Part shown: positions 26,744 through 37,069 of the stretch, piece by piece
Numbering within the stretch: the first letter of the stretch is position 1
Layout of the letters: each line of letters starts with the position of its first letter
From: Cristatella mucedo
Taxonomy: Eukaryota > Bryozoa > Phylactolaemata > Cristatellidae
Length of the DNA stretch: 64,000 nt
Direction of reading: 5' to 3'
Assembly (NCBI GenBank): GCA_009760855.2
Contig: WPIO01000015.1
Location: 3,453,501-3,517,500 of the forward strand
Program-made: the position numbers and the translations under genes
The notes under the pieces: model-generated
Seen by the model: only the letters and a program-made list of their open reading frames with translations
Database searches by the model: none
Told to the model about the DNA's origin: nothing

Positions 26744-27247
26744 ATGGAAATATTGTGTGATACATTCTTAAATTCATTTAATGAAATTGAATACCTTGAA
26801 ACAGGTCATCCTTGTTGTAAACCACCTAGGAGAAAAAGACCAAAATAATAGTATGAAATACGTTGTGATAAATTTGATTTAGATATGAGTGAAACATAAT
26901 TTGATTCTAGTCTTTCACAAAATGGTGAAATAATTATTTGTTCATACTGTAACATAAATTTTAATTATTACAAAAAAGAAAAACCAACTATACTATATTC
27001 TTTAGTAAAGAAACATTTTAAAAGTGGATTTGATTCAACTTTAGGTATACATAGATGCTTAGAACATGAATCAATATGTGCTATTTCAAAAATATTCCCA
27101 CTTGTTAAAGGTAAGCACAAAGCAACAAAGTTAAAAGAGTTAATAGTTTTAATAGTTCACTTATACTTTTCAGGAAGGTACATAACTGACCAAGAGGTTT
27201 ACCTTTTATTTACCAAGGCTATCAATGAAGTAATACTCAAGTGGTAG
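26744..27247 (+). pseudogene. unrecognised 168-codon gene with zinc-finger-like CxxC
   Basis: One reading frame from the ATG at 26744 to the TAG at 27245 is interrupted only by TAA and TAG at 26846-26851 and TAA at 26897. The N-terminal part has a basic CCKPPRRKRPK stretch. The middle reads EIIICSYCNINFNYYKKEKP followed by LVKKHF and HRCLEH, which could form one or two zinc fingers. A gene product divergent from the integrase could be a regulator or DNA-binding protein, but no family is recognised. Its end overlaps the convergent fibre gene by about 42 nt. Confidence 0.5.
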
Positions 27248-28030
27248 TCTACTGAAATAAGCATAATACTTCAAGTTAACACCACTAGGAGAAGTATTTA
27301 TTGCACGTATTTCACCTGATACAACACTAGTATCTGAACTAGATCTAAGGAATACACAATTACTTGCTCCAACAACCATAAAATTCAGTATCATTATTGG
27401 TGGTGAAGTCTTATTTGTCCACGAATAAGGTGTTGATAGATTTAGTATTTAATTTAATGCTTTAGGGTCCATTGAGATTGATATTACTTCCGTTATTTTT
27501 TTAACTGCTTTATCTACATAATTCTTTGTGGCAACATCAGAAGGATTAACAGGCTCTGCAACATTTTTTATTGAATTTCCACCCATATTGATATTTTTTG
27601 TTGAAGGAAATGCTTTCAATAAAACATCTCTTTTCATCCCACCATAAGTAACAAAATAGTCATCATTTAGAACAACTGGTTTGCTATTACCTGAATTCCA
27701 ATAAGTTGATGTTATAGCAAAGCTATTCATGCTTAAATCTCCTTACATTGTATCACCAGTTTCGTTAACATAATTATTTACTTGACTAACATATACTCCA
27801 TCAGTAGGATTAATACCAGCACCAAGATTTGTAATACGTTTTCCAGCAAGATTCATTGTTATTCCTGAATTAAAAACAAAGTTCGCATCAGCATAAGATT
27901 TTGTTACAGCATCAAAGTCAATAACAGGATCAGCTAAATTTATAATTCTATTTCCATTCGCATCAAGATCTGAATGAATCAAACCATTATTCTTTGATAC
28001 ATAGTCTTCGTTATGAAACTTTCCGTTCAT
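27206..28030 (-). pseudogene. tail-fibre-like protein with N-x-I-x-N-L repeats
   Basis: A 275-codon frame with two nonsense TAA codons (27743-27745 and 27449-27451). Its N-terminal half has three repeats of the form NRIINLADPV...DAVTKSYAD, KRITNLGAGINPTDGVY and NSIKNVAEPVNPSDVATKNY, a unit typical of phage and large-virus fibre or adhesin shafts. The C-terminal part (FMVVGASNCVFLRSSSD) would be a knob. It probably mediates host attachment. Related genes lie at 35.56-37.74 kb on the other strand. Confidence 0.7.
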
Positions 28031-28033
28031 CTA

Positions 28034-28841
28034 TTAATTATTTATTAATATTTTTGATCTTTCTAATACTTCTTTAACTATTGGAATAATTCTTGCAAAT
28101 CTAAAATGATCATTATATTCAACTACTTGTATTTCTACTTTTTCTTATATAGTATTTGATATCATACCCATTACCTTTTACATTATTAAATCTTCCATAA
28201 TCAGAGATTATATTAAACTCAAAATCAAAGTACTTCTCATCTTAAAGTAAAAACATAACAAGTGGTTCTCTAATTGGCATATCAAATTCAAACTTTGTAG
28301 GTGTTCTAACATTTCCTGCTGCTATGTAATCTATAGGTGGTGTATAGCAATTCAAACCACGAATACAAATTTCGAATTCCGAATAGAAACATCTTCTTAG
28401 TCTTAACACATACAATCCAAGTAAACACTGCGCAAAATATTGTTTTGGTATAAACTCTTCAACTATTTTTCTACTCCATAAACATTTTATCTCAATCAAT
28501 GTATCTTCATCTAAAATTCCATCAGGAGAATATCTATACACTTCATCACTAGTAAAACAGTCGTTTGCATTCTCAATCTGTCTATTTAATTTCATTTCTA
28601 GAAATTTAGCAGCAATAGGTTCGAACACCTTTCCAAATAACATCTGAGGAAATCTCATTGGTTGAGAGTTAGCAATATATTTTTTTAGTTTTCTATTTTA
28701 AATTAATTCTATATCATAATCTGTTTGTGAGCCAAATATCATATCATTTCCTAGAATAGAATAAATTTCTGATCCTCCAATATTTAACTTCATAGACTTT
28801 TCCCACTCATCTGAACCTTGCATAATATTTGTCTTTTCCAT
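28034..28841 (-). pseudogene. YqaJ/lambda-exonuclease-type nuclease, decayed
   Basis: PD-(D/E)XK alkaline exonuclease family, which processes DNA ends for recombination or replication. The start (28841) reads an MQGSDEW...NIGGSEIYSILG block typical of YqaJ proteins. The active site reads SPDGILDEDTLIEIKCLW (Asp, Glu, Lys all present), followed by IPKQYFAQCLLGLYVL. A TAA at 28698-28700 splits the N-terminus, another TAA lies at 28239-28241, and a frame change follows near 28.15 kb. The remaining C-terminal segment ends at 28034. Total about 270 codons. It sits between the fibre and capsid genes. Confidence 0.8.
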
Positions 28842-28849
28842 TATATCTA

Positions 28850-30504
28850 TTAATTATAATTTGTTAACCTTCTAATGAATTGAAAAACAGGCATTACTTT
28901 TCTACAAGTAAAACGCGTTCCATTACCATTAGATGTTAGTTCAGCAGTGTTTTCGCAGATAGTAATATAATGAATAACTACTGTTGGTGCCGCAGCAGCT
29001 GTAATTTCAAGTTGTGTAGGTGTATTTGCAGCAGGAACAGCAGCAGCAACATCAGGTATTGTAGAATTGAATTCAATAGTTACATAAAGTTTTGATGTTG
29101 ATCTAAGTGGTTCATCATTGTATTGAAGATCAACAACATGAATAGGATAAAGAGTTAACCACTCAGGAAAAGTAACACCAACAGGTTCAGTTAATTCATT
29201 TAATCCAAGAAATTGTTTCCTAAATGTAGTAAAATCAAGATAGGCAGTTGAACATTTTCCATCTTTTGGATAACTGCTTCTTAGAACAGCTGGATATTGT
29301 TTTGATCCATTAGCAATAACTGATACGTTTTTAATATCACAATGGTTAAAAGTACAAGGATTTCCAGTGTAGCTATTAAATTTATTATTATTCTGTGCAG
29401 CAACAATCAACCATCTAACGTTATCAATTTCATTGTGCACGGATAGTCCTTGTAAATTTAAGAGTTTGATTGAAATTTTGTATAGTTATAGTCTCATATC
29501 GTCTAACTCTATAGTTAAGTCTAATTTTCTTTGATCTCTCGCTTGAAATTTCATCAAGTGCCTTTTGAACACTCTCTCTCGGAGTAATGCATGGAACCAT
29601 TGATCTCATTTTTGTCATATTATCATATTAATTTTAAATGCATTCCAAACACCATTTCCAGCAACATTAGCTGTTGCTCTACTTTGAATTACATTAACAG
29701 TACTATCTGCAGCAGCACCACTTGTTCCTGTCATAGCATTAAAATAATTTTCTTTAACCCTAGTCATTTCAAGAGTACATTGGTTATTGTAAATTATTTT
29801 ATTAATATCTGCACAGAATCCAGAGATTCTTGATAATGAAAGTGAAATACTGAATGTAACAACATTATCTGCAAGAACATTAGATAAACCCCTTCTATAA
29901 AGAAATCAAATGTTTGAATTACTAGCAGTAGAGGCATTAGGGCTTAGGTATGAAAATAGTCTAGTATTAGTATTAGCAGCATCGGCAACAGTAAACATAT
30001 CATCAAATGAACTGGCTTCATCTTGTTTCCACCTCGTTGCAGGACCTTCTGTTCTATTATAATCATTTGGGTAACATAAAGGCCTCATAATTGTTGAAAC
30101 AGTTCCTATATTTTGTGTTATACTTTCAACCTCTTCAGCACAAAGTCTAACTCTCATTGAATTAAACAACAAAGCACCAGCATTGTTAACTAGTCCTGCA
30201 GCAAGGTTACGATTAGGAGGGCCTTAAGCACCGCCAGCAGCAGTTTGAACTTGTAGTTGTCCTTCAAGTAGAAGATAACCATCTGACAAAACATAACACG
30301 TTTGTTGTTCAGCAGGAACATTGAATGTAACTATTTTATCGGGAATATAATCAGTTTCATTTCCACTAGTTTGGGAATTCCATTAGTTTGGTAACATTTC
30401 CATTAGTTTGGTAGAATTCTTTAAATTGATAATCCATAATTTTTATAGTCAGGGAAATCAGGATCACTCATATCGAGTGTCGTATTGATAGGTGCGCTCG
30501 CCAT
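28850..30504 (-). pseudogene. major capsid protein (double jelly roll), decayed
   Basis: About 550 codons, the usual length for Polinton/adintovirus hexon-type capsid proteins. The N-terminal part contains YIPDKIVTFNVPAEQ, then GYLLLEGQLQ and LLFNSMRVRLC. The middle has FLYRRGLSNVLADNVVTFSI and a core SGFCADINKIIYNNQCTLEM. The second jelly roll reads NPCTFNHCDIKNVSVIANG and ends with VVIHYITICENTAEL. Breaks: frame changes near 30.42-30.37 kb around a local repeat of CCAAACTAATGGAA units, TAA at 30224-30226, TGA at 29906-29908, frame changes near 29.63 and 29.44 kb. The ATG at 30504 is preceded by an ACATAGAGAAAGA version of the start motif. Confidence 0.85.
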
Positions 30505-30538
30505 TCTTTCTCTATGTAGAAAACTAAAAATCAATGTT

Positions 30539-31121
30539 TTACTTTTGAATATATAATCCAGCTCCGATTTTCTTTCTCATCATTCCACCATATCCATCAG
30601 GTCTTGTTCTCTCTCCAGTAGGTATAACTGATTTGATTACTTTCTCAACTTCTATGTTTTCGGGTCATTATCTTAAAGAGTTTCTGAATAGTCTTCTACT
30701 TCTTCTTCCATTTTTACTTTACGACTTTTTTTAGTTTTGGTTTAAGTTTCTCAAGCATTGCTCGTTTAATCTCAAGATCCATTTCTTTAATCGTTCTATC
30801 ATAATCTTCTTCTTTTTTTCGTTTTTCTAATTCATATTCTAATTCTTTCTTTCTTTTTTCTTCTTCAAGTTTATCATCTATGTCTCTTCGTTTATTAGCA
30901 CATTCTTAATCTATCTTTTCTTTTTTAGTTTGTAATTCAACTAGTTTTCTTGCTTGATGCATTTCAATTCCTTTATTAGCAATTTTAATGCTTAGACCAG
31001 TTAATCCAGTTAAAACAGGTGTAACTTTTCCTAGGCCATCTATTACTTTATCTAAAACTCGAGCTCCATAATACTTTCCTCCTCTTATATTACCATGGCC
31101 GATCCTTGCATAACTCCCCAT
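30539..31121 (-). pseudogene. glycine/basic N-terminus plus coiled-coil virion-type protein
   Basis: The N-terminal 72 codons from 31121 (MGSYARIGHGNIRGGKYYG, then a hydrophobic TPVLTGLTGLSIKIANKG) read into an in-frame TAA at 30906. A very charged heptad-rich coiled coil (RRDIDDKLEEEKRKKELEYE and so on) follows, then frame changes and a Gly/Lys C-terminus (GYGGMMRKKIGAGLY). It resembles small core or minor capsid proteins of adeno-like viruses in composition only. The start is preceded by TAATATAGAGAA. Confidence 0.5.
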
Positions 31122-31130
31122 TTCTCTATA

Positions 31131-31988
31131 TTACTTTGAAATTTCTATTGTAGCTGCAACATCTGTTATTGAATTAATTCTTCTTCCATTTTGGTCTGTT
31201 AAACTAATTTTAAAATTACTCAATGATTCTATACCACCCTTTGTTGGTAGGTATAATATATTTTGAATATGTAAATCATCACTTTCACCAGGACTAATAT
31301 CTCTAACGTCAATAGTATACAAAGATGAAGATTGTTCTAAAAATCCTTCTTTTCTTTCCAAATAATTCATCTCTGGATTAACTAAATCACAATCAACACT
31401 TATCCATTTTATATTGTTATTATCATCAAAATCTATTTTATTCTATGCTTTATAAATACCAGCGAAATAGTATGCTTTTTCATTTATTTCAGATTCTCTT
31501 CCACTACTATAATCATAATCAGGAGAAAATGATCATTTTTCATTTGATTAAAACCCTAATCTATCTCCAATGCTATTAATAACACCTGGTATACCACTTC
31601 CTAGTAAAACAACATATTCACCTACTACTCACATAACTATTTTATCACCTTCTCCACCAATAAAAATCATTCCAGTACTATCTCTTCTTGAAGAATTGTA
31701 ATAGGATCCCATACTAGCAAGTGCTTTATTTAATGCTGTAACAATTCTAGGAGTATCATTATATCCTGGTGGAGTTGAAACAGAGAAGTTATTTGCTGTA
31801 ATACGATTTTGTTTAAACCAAAGCACGTCATTTTTAAAAGAAACAATACTTGCCATGCTTTTATTTGAATAAGTAAATTCTACTCTTCTTAATACAACTT
31901 GTTTACACCCAGATTTAGAACCAAGCATATTTGGAGGATAGTTTGTTTTATAATCTGTGTTAGTAGTTTTTGTTAATCTTAAACTCAT
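31131..31988 (-). pseudogene. structural-type protein A, tandem paralogue, four nonsense codons
   Basis: One continuous frame from the ATG at 31988 (preceded by TTATATAGAA) to the stop at 31131 is broken by TGA (31629-31631), TAA (about 31.55 kb), TGA (about 31.53 kb) and TAG (about 31.44 kb). It aligns along its length with gene B at 32015-32680 (both contain FKISLTDQNGRRIN and LYLPTKGxIESLS). The C-terminal FxxxLTDxxGxxI pattern recalls Polinton minor capsid (penton) proteins, but the match is weak. Alignment to gene B gives Trp at the TAG and Leu at the first TGA, which indicates ordinary decay. Confidence 0.6.
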
Positions 31989-32014
31989 TTCTATATAATT
32001 TTACTTTTTTTAAT

Positions 32015-32680
32015 TTATAATTCTACTATAACATTTTCCGATGTATTAATTCTCCTTCCATTTTGGTCTGTTAAACTAATTTTAAAAGTACTCAAGGATT
32101 CTATATCACCCTTTGTTGGTAAGTACATCACAGTTGGAATATGTAAATCAACGGCATTTCCTGCGTAAACATCGTGAGCGTCAATGATATATAAAGATGA
32201 AGATTGTTCTCGAAATCCTTGTTTTCTGTCTATATAATTCAGCTCTGAATCAACTAAATCAAAATCAACACTTATCCATCTTACACTACTATTATCAGGC
32301 AAAAACATTTTATTCCATGTTTTATAAGTTCCAGCGAAATACATGGCTTTTTCAATTTTTTCGTGTGGAGTACCACTTACCATATCACGATCAAATGTTT
32401 CTTGTTCATTTGAGTGAAAACCTAATGTATCTCCAATACTATTAAAATCGGCGGGGTTTTTAGGAGTAGAATTAAATCCAAGATAAACAATTGTGTCACC
32501 TCCTACTAGCATAATTATTTTATCATCTGTATCAGCACTAAATTTTATTCCATGTGTATTTCTTTGATTGCTAAGGAGCGCATTCGCAGTACCAGTATTA
32601 TTTCTCTTAGCTAATAAAGCTGCGTTTAAAGCAATAACAATTCTATTACTATCATAATATTCTGAAGTTGTAGGATTATG
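32015..32680 (-). pseudogene. structural-type protein B, N-terminus removed by LINE
   Basis: The frame is open from the LINE junction to a stop at 32015 and matches gene A from about its residue 80 onward: DSNRIVIALNAALLA aligns with TPRIVTALNKALAS, and LGFHSNEQETFDRD aligns with the broken A copy. It ends STFKISLTDQNGRRIN plus a short beta-like tail. The missing 80 or so N-terminal codons should lie beyond the LINE insertion but are absent there. Possible penton-like minor capsid protein, low certainty. Confidence 0.55.
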
Positions 32681-33627
32681 TAATTTAATGTAATGTAGTG
32701 TAATGTAATGTAATGTAATGTAATGTAATGCAATGTAATGTAATGTAATGTATCTCCGTCTGTAACTCCACAAATTCATAAAGACAATGTGGGTGTTACG
32801 CAGGAGAGTTTTGTATAGCGAACTCACAGCCTAAGCTGTTTTCGGTACGCATTCGGTAGCCAACAGACTTGTCTCACGCAACAAAGAGAAAGTGGGAAGC
32901 ATAGCAGAGTCAGAAGAGCAGTTGAGGTAGTGAGTAGCATAGAAGTAGCAGCTCAGAACCGCTGAAAAAGATGTCCCATAGTCGGCAGTAGGAGAATAGT
33001 TGTCGTTGCGTAAGAATCGTGGAAGCGAGTTCCACAGTCTAGGACCTGCAGAGCTAAAGCTTCTGTCGCCAACTGTCTTTAAGCGGAGGAATGGGACAGC
33101 TAATTTATTGTCAACAGAGGACCTCAGGGCACGAACAGGCTGAAACTGATGCAGCAGTTCAGCTGGGTACGAAGGAGCCAAGCCGTGGCGGGCCTTGTGG
33201 GTCAGCGTAAGAACTTTGCTCTGTATCCTTTGCTCAACCGGCAACCATCCTTGCTCTTTCAGCAAAGGAGACACGTGCTCAAACCGCTGGGACTAGAAGA
33301 CCAGCCTTGCAGCCATATTAATAGTCAGCTGTAGTGGCATAATAGCTTTCTTTGGTAGCCCAGCCAAAAGGGAATTACACTAATCAAGCCGAGACAGAAC
33401 TAAAGAGCTAGTTAAATTCTTTACAAGCCACTGTGGGAGACAGCTCCTAATCTTGGATAGGGATCGCATGTGATGGCTAGCTGTAGAGGCAGTCTTCTGA
33501 ATGAAGCTCTTGAAATTGAGGCAACTGTCGAACACGACACCTAAAAACGAGCACGTGGTGAAGGTCGCACAGTAGCATCACCTATTAGAACAGCAAAGCC
33601 TTTTAATCCAGCCACAGGCTTAGGGTG
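32680..33627 (-). mobile_element. LINE (TACATT family) inserted in the viral element
   Basis: The minus strand gives the RT C-terminal tail (EQGWLPVEQRI, then DNKLAVPFLRLKTVGDRSFS, then GPRLWNSLPRFLRND), the conserved 3' UTR and an (AATGT)n tail at 32.68-32.75 kb. Upstream parts with MAARLV-like sequence reach about 33.63 kb. It is 5'-truncated. Its insertion is younger than the viral element, because it splits two viral genes. Confidence 0.85.
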
Positions 33628-33829
33628 TCCTATGAGCAACAAGTGTTTTTACTTTGATTCTCTTGGAGCCCCACCAATGCCAGAGGTTATAAGTTACTTT
33701 CGTGATATACCATCTTTTCAAACGTTTCAACTACAAAGGTTCAACCAAATAGATTGTGGAAGGTGTTTAATCTTCTTAAAACTAATGGAATTAACTGATT
33801 TTGGAACAACGATGGGATTATTAACTTAA
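33628..33829 (+). pseudogene. adenovirus-type maturation cysteine protease, C-terminal part
   Basis: Reads CFYFDSLGAPPMPEVISYF and then QIDCGRCLIFLKL, the conserved FDSxG and catalytic-Cys segments of the adenain/Ulp1-like proteases that process capsid proteins in Polintons and adenoviruses. The catalytic Cys lies in DCG. The upstream half, with the catalytic His and acidic residue, is missing because the LINE abuts directly. It ends with TAA at 33829. Confidence 0.82.
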
Positions 33830-33858
33830 TTTAAACAATTTATCTCCCCTTTATAGAA

Positions 33859-34346
33859 ATGGAAATCCAAAATAGGAAATTTGTAGTTCTTGGAAATGCT
33901 TCTGTAATTATTCCAAAATGAAAACTAGCTAGAATTCAAATTGAAGGGAAGGTTTCTAAATATTCTAAACCTTACTTTAACACATGGATATGCATTACTG
34001 AAGAGATGACAACTTCTCTTGAAGATATTGTAGAATGCTCAAGTAAGAAACTTGAATTCGTTGGTTATGATTTGTCTCAAAGATCTACAGTTGGAATAAG
34101 AATTAATTTTAGTATCAAACAAGCATATCCTTCGATCAAAACAATAAACAACTGAAGTTCAACACTATTTCTCATGTAGTTCAGAAACTTGGAAGTGACT
34201 TTTCTATTACGGGCATTCTTGACGGAAGTTACGTAACTAAAGATACTAACAACTCTGAAGAAAGACTTTATATTAGATTAAAGGTTGATCAAGTTGAAAT
34301 TTATAATTCAGGCAAACGAAGTGAATTCAATCCTGCTGATTATTAG
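33859..34346 (+). pseudogene. unrecognised 160-codon viral protein
   Basis: The ATG at 33859 is preceded by CTTTATAGAA. It reads KFVVLGNASVIIPK, a TGA (about 33919), then KLARIQIEGKVSKYSKPYF and GYDLSQRSTVGIRINFSIKQ. The frame changes near 34.15 kb, and a C-terminal part (TISHVVQKLGSDFSITGILD) ends at TAG 34344. The composition and length could fit a beta-barrel or single-strand-binding protein, but no family is recognised. It follows the protease directly. Confidence 0.45.
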
Positions 34347-34511
34347 GTAATCAATAAAAACAAAAATAAAAACTAGTTAGATTAGTTAATTGTTTTATAT
34401 CTTTTTTCTGCTGATATCTAACATTATATCAACAATGCCACGGGCATATTTTTTAATCTTATTTAAACTTGATGGATTTGATACTTTATCTTTTAAGAAA
34501 TCAGTTGCAAA
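34347..34511. other. short intergenic spacer
   Basis: A+T-rich spacer between convergent genes with no recognisable signal. Confidence 0.4.
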
Positions 34512-34985
34512 TTAATCGTTTAACATTCCACCAATACCCAAACCTAACTTTGCTTTTGCTGCCATGACAGCTGCCACTGTTTTAGCATCTTCGCGTCCAT
34601 AAGCAGGTTGTTTAGGGTCAAGTGCAATACGAGCAGCACTTTCTGCCTGTACAAGGTCGGCTAAATTTCGTATTTCTGTTCTTTTTGGTTCTGACATTCC
34701 ACCTGTCTCTGTGTATGTATGATCATGGATAAGTGCGTGATTATCAAGATCATTGACTCCCCGGTACCCTTCCTCCATACTTTTAGTAAAATTTGTTCCT
34801 GGTCCGGCATAGCTTTATCTATCAGTATTATTAAAATTTCCATTCGGAACAAATTTTGATTTTACTCCTGCTGGTAATTTTGAGTGAAATTCCCTTCCAC
34901 CAGATATCTTATTTATTATATCCACAATACCTGCGCCATGTCTTCTATTTGCCTTTAACTGTTTAAGACTAAGATTCAATTGCAT
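34512..34985 (-). pseudogene. phospholipase A2-like virion protein
   Basis: From the ATG at 34985 the frame has a Gly/basic leader ending GGREFHSKLPAG, an in-frame TAA at 34815-34817, then SYAGPGTNFTKSMEEGYRG and LDNHALIHDHTYTE. The YxGPG calcium-loop-like and HDxxY active-site patterns are those of the PLA2-like domain found in parvovirus VP1 and in Polinton/adintovirus proteins, where it helps virions breach membranes. The remaining tail is alpha-helical and Ala-rich (AKTVAAVMAAKAKLG). Catalytic His-Asp appear intact, but the gene is broken upstream of the domain. Confidence 0.75.
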
Positions 34986-35009
34986 TCCTACTCCTTTTGC
35001 TTTATACTT

Positions 35010-35159
35010 TTATATTCTTCTACGTGGAGTATCTGTTACAAGAATAGATTTAGTGCCACTTAAATCACTATTCTTTGATCTTACAGAGATTGGTTCTTTA
35101 GATTTATGAATTAAATCAATTTTATGATCAGATAGATCAAGTTTTACTTCTTGATACAT
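35010..35159 (-). CDS. small basic-tailed protein, unrecognised
   Basis: An intact 49-codon gene starting at 35159, preceded by TTACATAGA, the element's start motif. The protein is hydrophilic and ends with TDTPRRRI. It could be a core or condensing peptide by size and charge, but no match is known to me. It lies just upstream of the PLA2-like gene on the same strand. Confidence 0.45.
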   Translation of the reverse strand: MYQEVKLDLSDHKIDLIHKSKEPISVRSKNSDLSGTKSILVTDTPRRRI

Positions 35160-35219
35160 TCTATGTAAATTAAATTATTTTAAGTATAGAATATTATATT
35201 AAACAATAAAAAAGATTGT

Positions 35220-35588
35220 ATGCTAAAAATGGATCAAGATGAACTTACTACTTTGAGAGATAGGGTTCTTGAATTATTTGATTTCAACGCTTTTACTGGA
35301 AAATGTACTCATAAGATTAGACGACAGAGAGTAACACTTGGCTCGGAAGCTGGTTCAATAAGTACTTCCGGGTACAGGCAAATAAGAATTTATGGAAAAT
35401 CATACTACGCTCATAGGTTAGTTTGGTTAATCAAGACTGGTTAAATCCCATTTCATGAGATAGACCACATTGATAATAGTAAACTAAATAATAGTTTCGA
35501 GAATTTACATGAAGCAATTCATTCAGAAAATCAAAGAAATAAACCAAAACGAAAAGTATTCTATGAATGTTGTTGGTATATCAGGTAA
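35220..35588 (+). pseudogene. phage-type HNH homing endonuclease, one nonsense codon
   Basis: A 122-codon frame with a single TAA at 35442-35444. The first part reads GYRQIRIYGKSYYAHRLVWL and the part after the stop reads EIDHIDNSKLNNSFENLHEA and ENQRNKPK, the HNH active site (AHRLVW, then IDHIDxxxxNN) of phage homing endonucleases. It sits immediately before, and overlaps by about 28 nt, the start of a fibre gene, so it may be a selfish insertion. It is now inactivated. Confidence 0.8.
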
Positions 35589-36191
35589 TTCCGCTGACGG
35601 AGCTGTATACAGTGATTTAAGACCTTATAAAGTTATAAACCATGGACTACTAAAGAATATGACACAAGTGTTCCAAGGTAAAGCAACAGCAAGTATGAAT
35701 ATGGGAGGAAAGAATATTACTAACTTAAAGACTCTGATGTTATAACAAAACAGTATTTGGATAGTACTAAACAAATATCATATAGATATTTAGGAGCAAG
35801 TTCTGGTACTTATCCCGCTGTATTTTATCTTAATATGTTAGGTTTGAGTATTAGTGCAAATGGTAGTACAGGAAATAAATTTCAACCGCAACAACTTACG
35901 CCTGGTGACATGCCAATTATCTCCCAAGGAACTGGAAAAGTTATTGCATACTCAACTAATCTTAAAACATTCTTTCCAGGAGCATTACCTAACTTTTCAA
36001 TGGTAAGTAGAATTATGTATGTAACTAATAAGACAAATGCATATGTAGAATTAACTAGTGAAACTACTTACAGAGTTAGTGGTACTCTAGTTTTAATAAT
36101 TAATATAGAGGGAACATGTACTTATGCTATTGATAAGTTTACTGTTACAAGTGGAATAACTTACATTGATTTTTCTTTTACTATTGTATAG
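35561..36191 (+). pseudogene. fibre-like protein 1, single frameshift
   Basis: Starts at ATG 35561 (MNVVGISGNSADGAVYSD) and contains one shaft repeat (MNMGGKNITNLK) before a one-base loss near 35.73 kb. The second frame continues with QYLDSTKQISYRY and a beta-rich tip (NAYVELTSETTYRVSGTL) to a stop at 36191. First of four consecutive fibre-type genes. Confidence 0.65.
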
Positions 36192-36193
36192 AA

Positions 36194-37068
36194 ATGTTCT
36201 GACCTAAAAGAAGAGGAATCGGTATAACTAATTACATTAAAAAGAGCGGTGATGTACTTACAGACAGTTCAAGTATGAATGGTAATTTAATAAAGGATTT
36301 ATGTAATCCTGTTGATAGTGGAGATGCAGTAAACAGAAAGTATATAGATATCAATGTCGTTACTAAAGTATCAAGAGGAACCACTGCCGGTGGAGATATT
36401 GATATGAAAAATTATAAGATAATAGAAGTAGAGCAAATCCTGTAAACCCTGGTGATGCTGCAACTAAAGATTATGCAGAAAGTGCACTTCCAAAGACTGG
36501 TGGAATTATTAATGGGTCACTAACAGTAAATGGAAATGTAACTGTTGGTGGACCTCCTATTTCTGATAATGATCTTCCAAGTAAATCATATATGGACTCT
36601 GATTTTCTTAGAATAACAGGAGAAACTCTCAGTGGAAATTTATATATTAGTGGTTATTCTATCTTCTTAGGAAACGATCCTGTTAATCCTAATGATTGTG
36701 TAAACTTTAATTTATCTAAATAAAATATCTGATGGAAATATTGCAGTATTACGTTTTAGAGCAATGGTTGATGGATCTTTAACTACAGAATTATATGGAA
36801 AACACTTAATGGTAGATGGGTTTCTACTTTAGCTGATACTACTGTTCCTAGAGGGTTGTTTGTTGTTGCAACGTTGTATGAATTTACAGCTGGAAGAAAA
36901 GGTATAGTATTACCACTTCCAGCAACACTAGTACCATTACAAGATCAAGTATACGGTGGGTATGTGCTTTATGCAAATAAAAAAGTTGTTCCATCATCAA
37001 CTTTTATATCAGGTTCAAATTTATTTGATAAAGAATTAAATATTACTGTTTATATAGCGATAACATAA
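36194..37068 (+). pseudogene. fibre-like protein 2, repeated shaft, several frameshifts
   Basis: The shaft units NLIKDLCNPVDSGDAVNRKY, MKNYKII, NPVNPGDAATKDY and LGNDPVNPNDC repeat about every 45 codons, each with a GDxLTDSSSMNGN-like linker. A TGA is the third codon, and frame changes occur near 36.44, 36.72 and 36.80 kb. The C-terminal tip (from about 36.86 kb) is open to 37068. The next gene begins 1 nt later. Confidence 0.65.
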
Positions 37069-37069
37069 A

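Noticed and set aside
32680-32760. (AATGT)n repeat considered as a CRISPR-like or satellite array
   Set aside because: It is the 3' tail of the nested LINE. There are no spacers, and the same tail type ends other copies.
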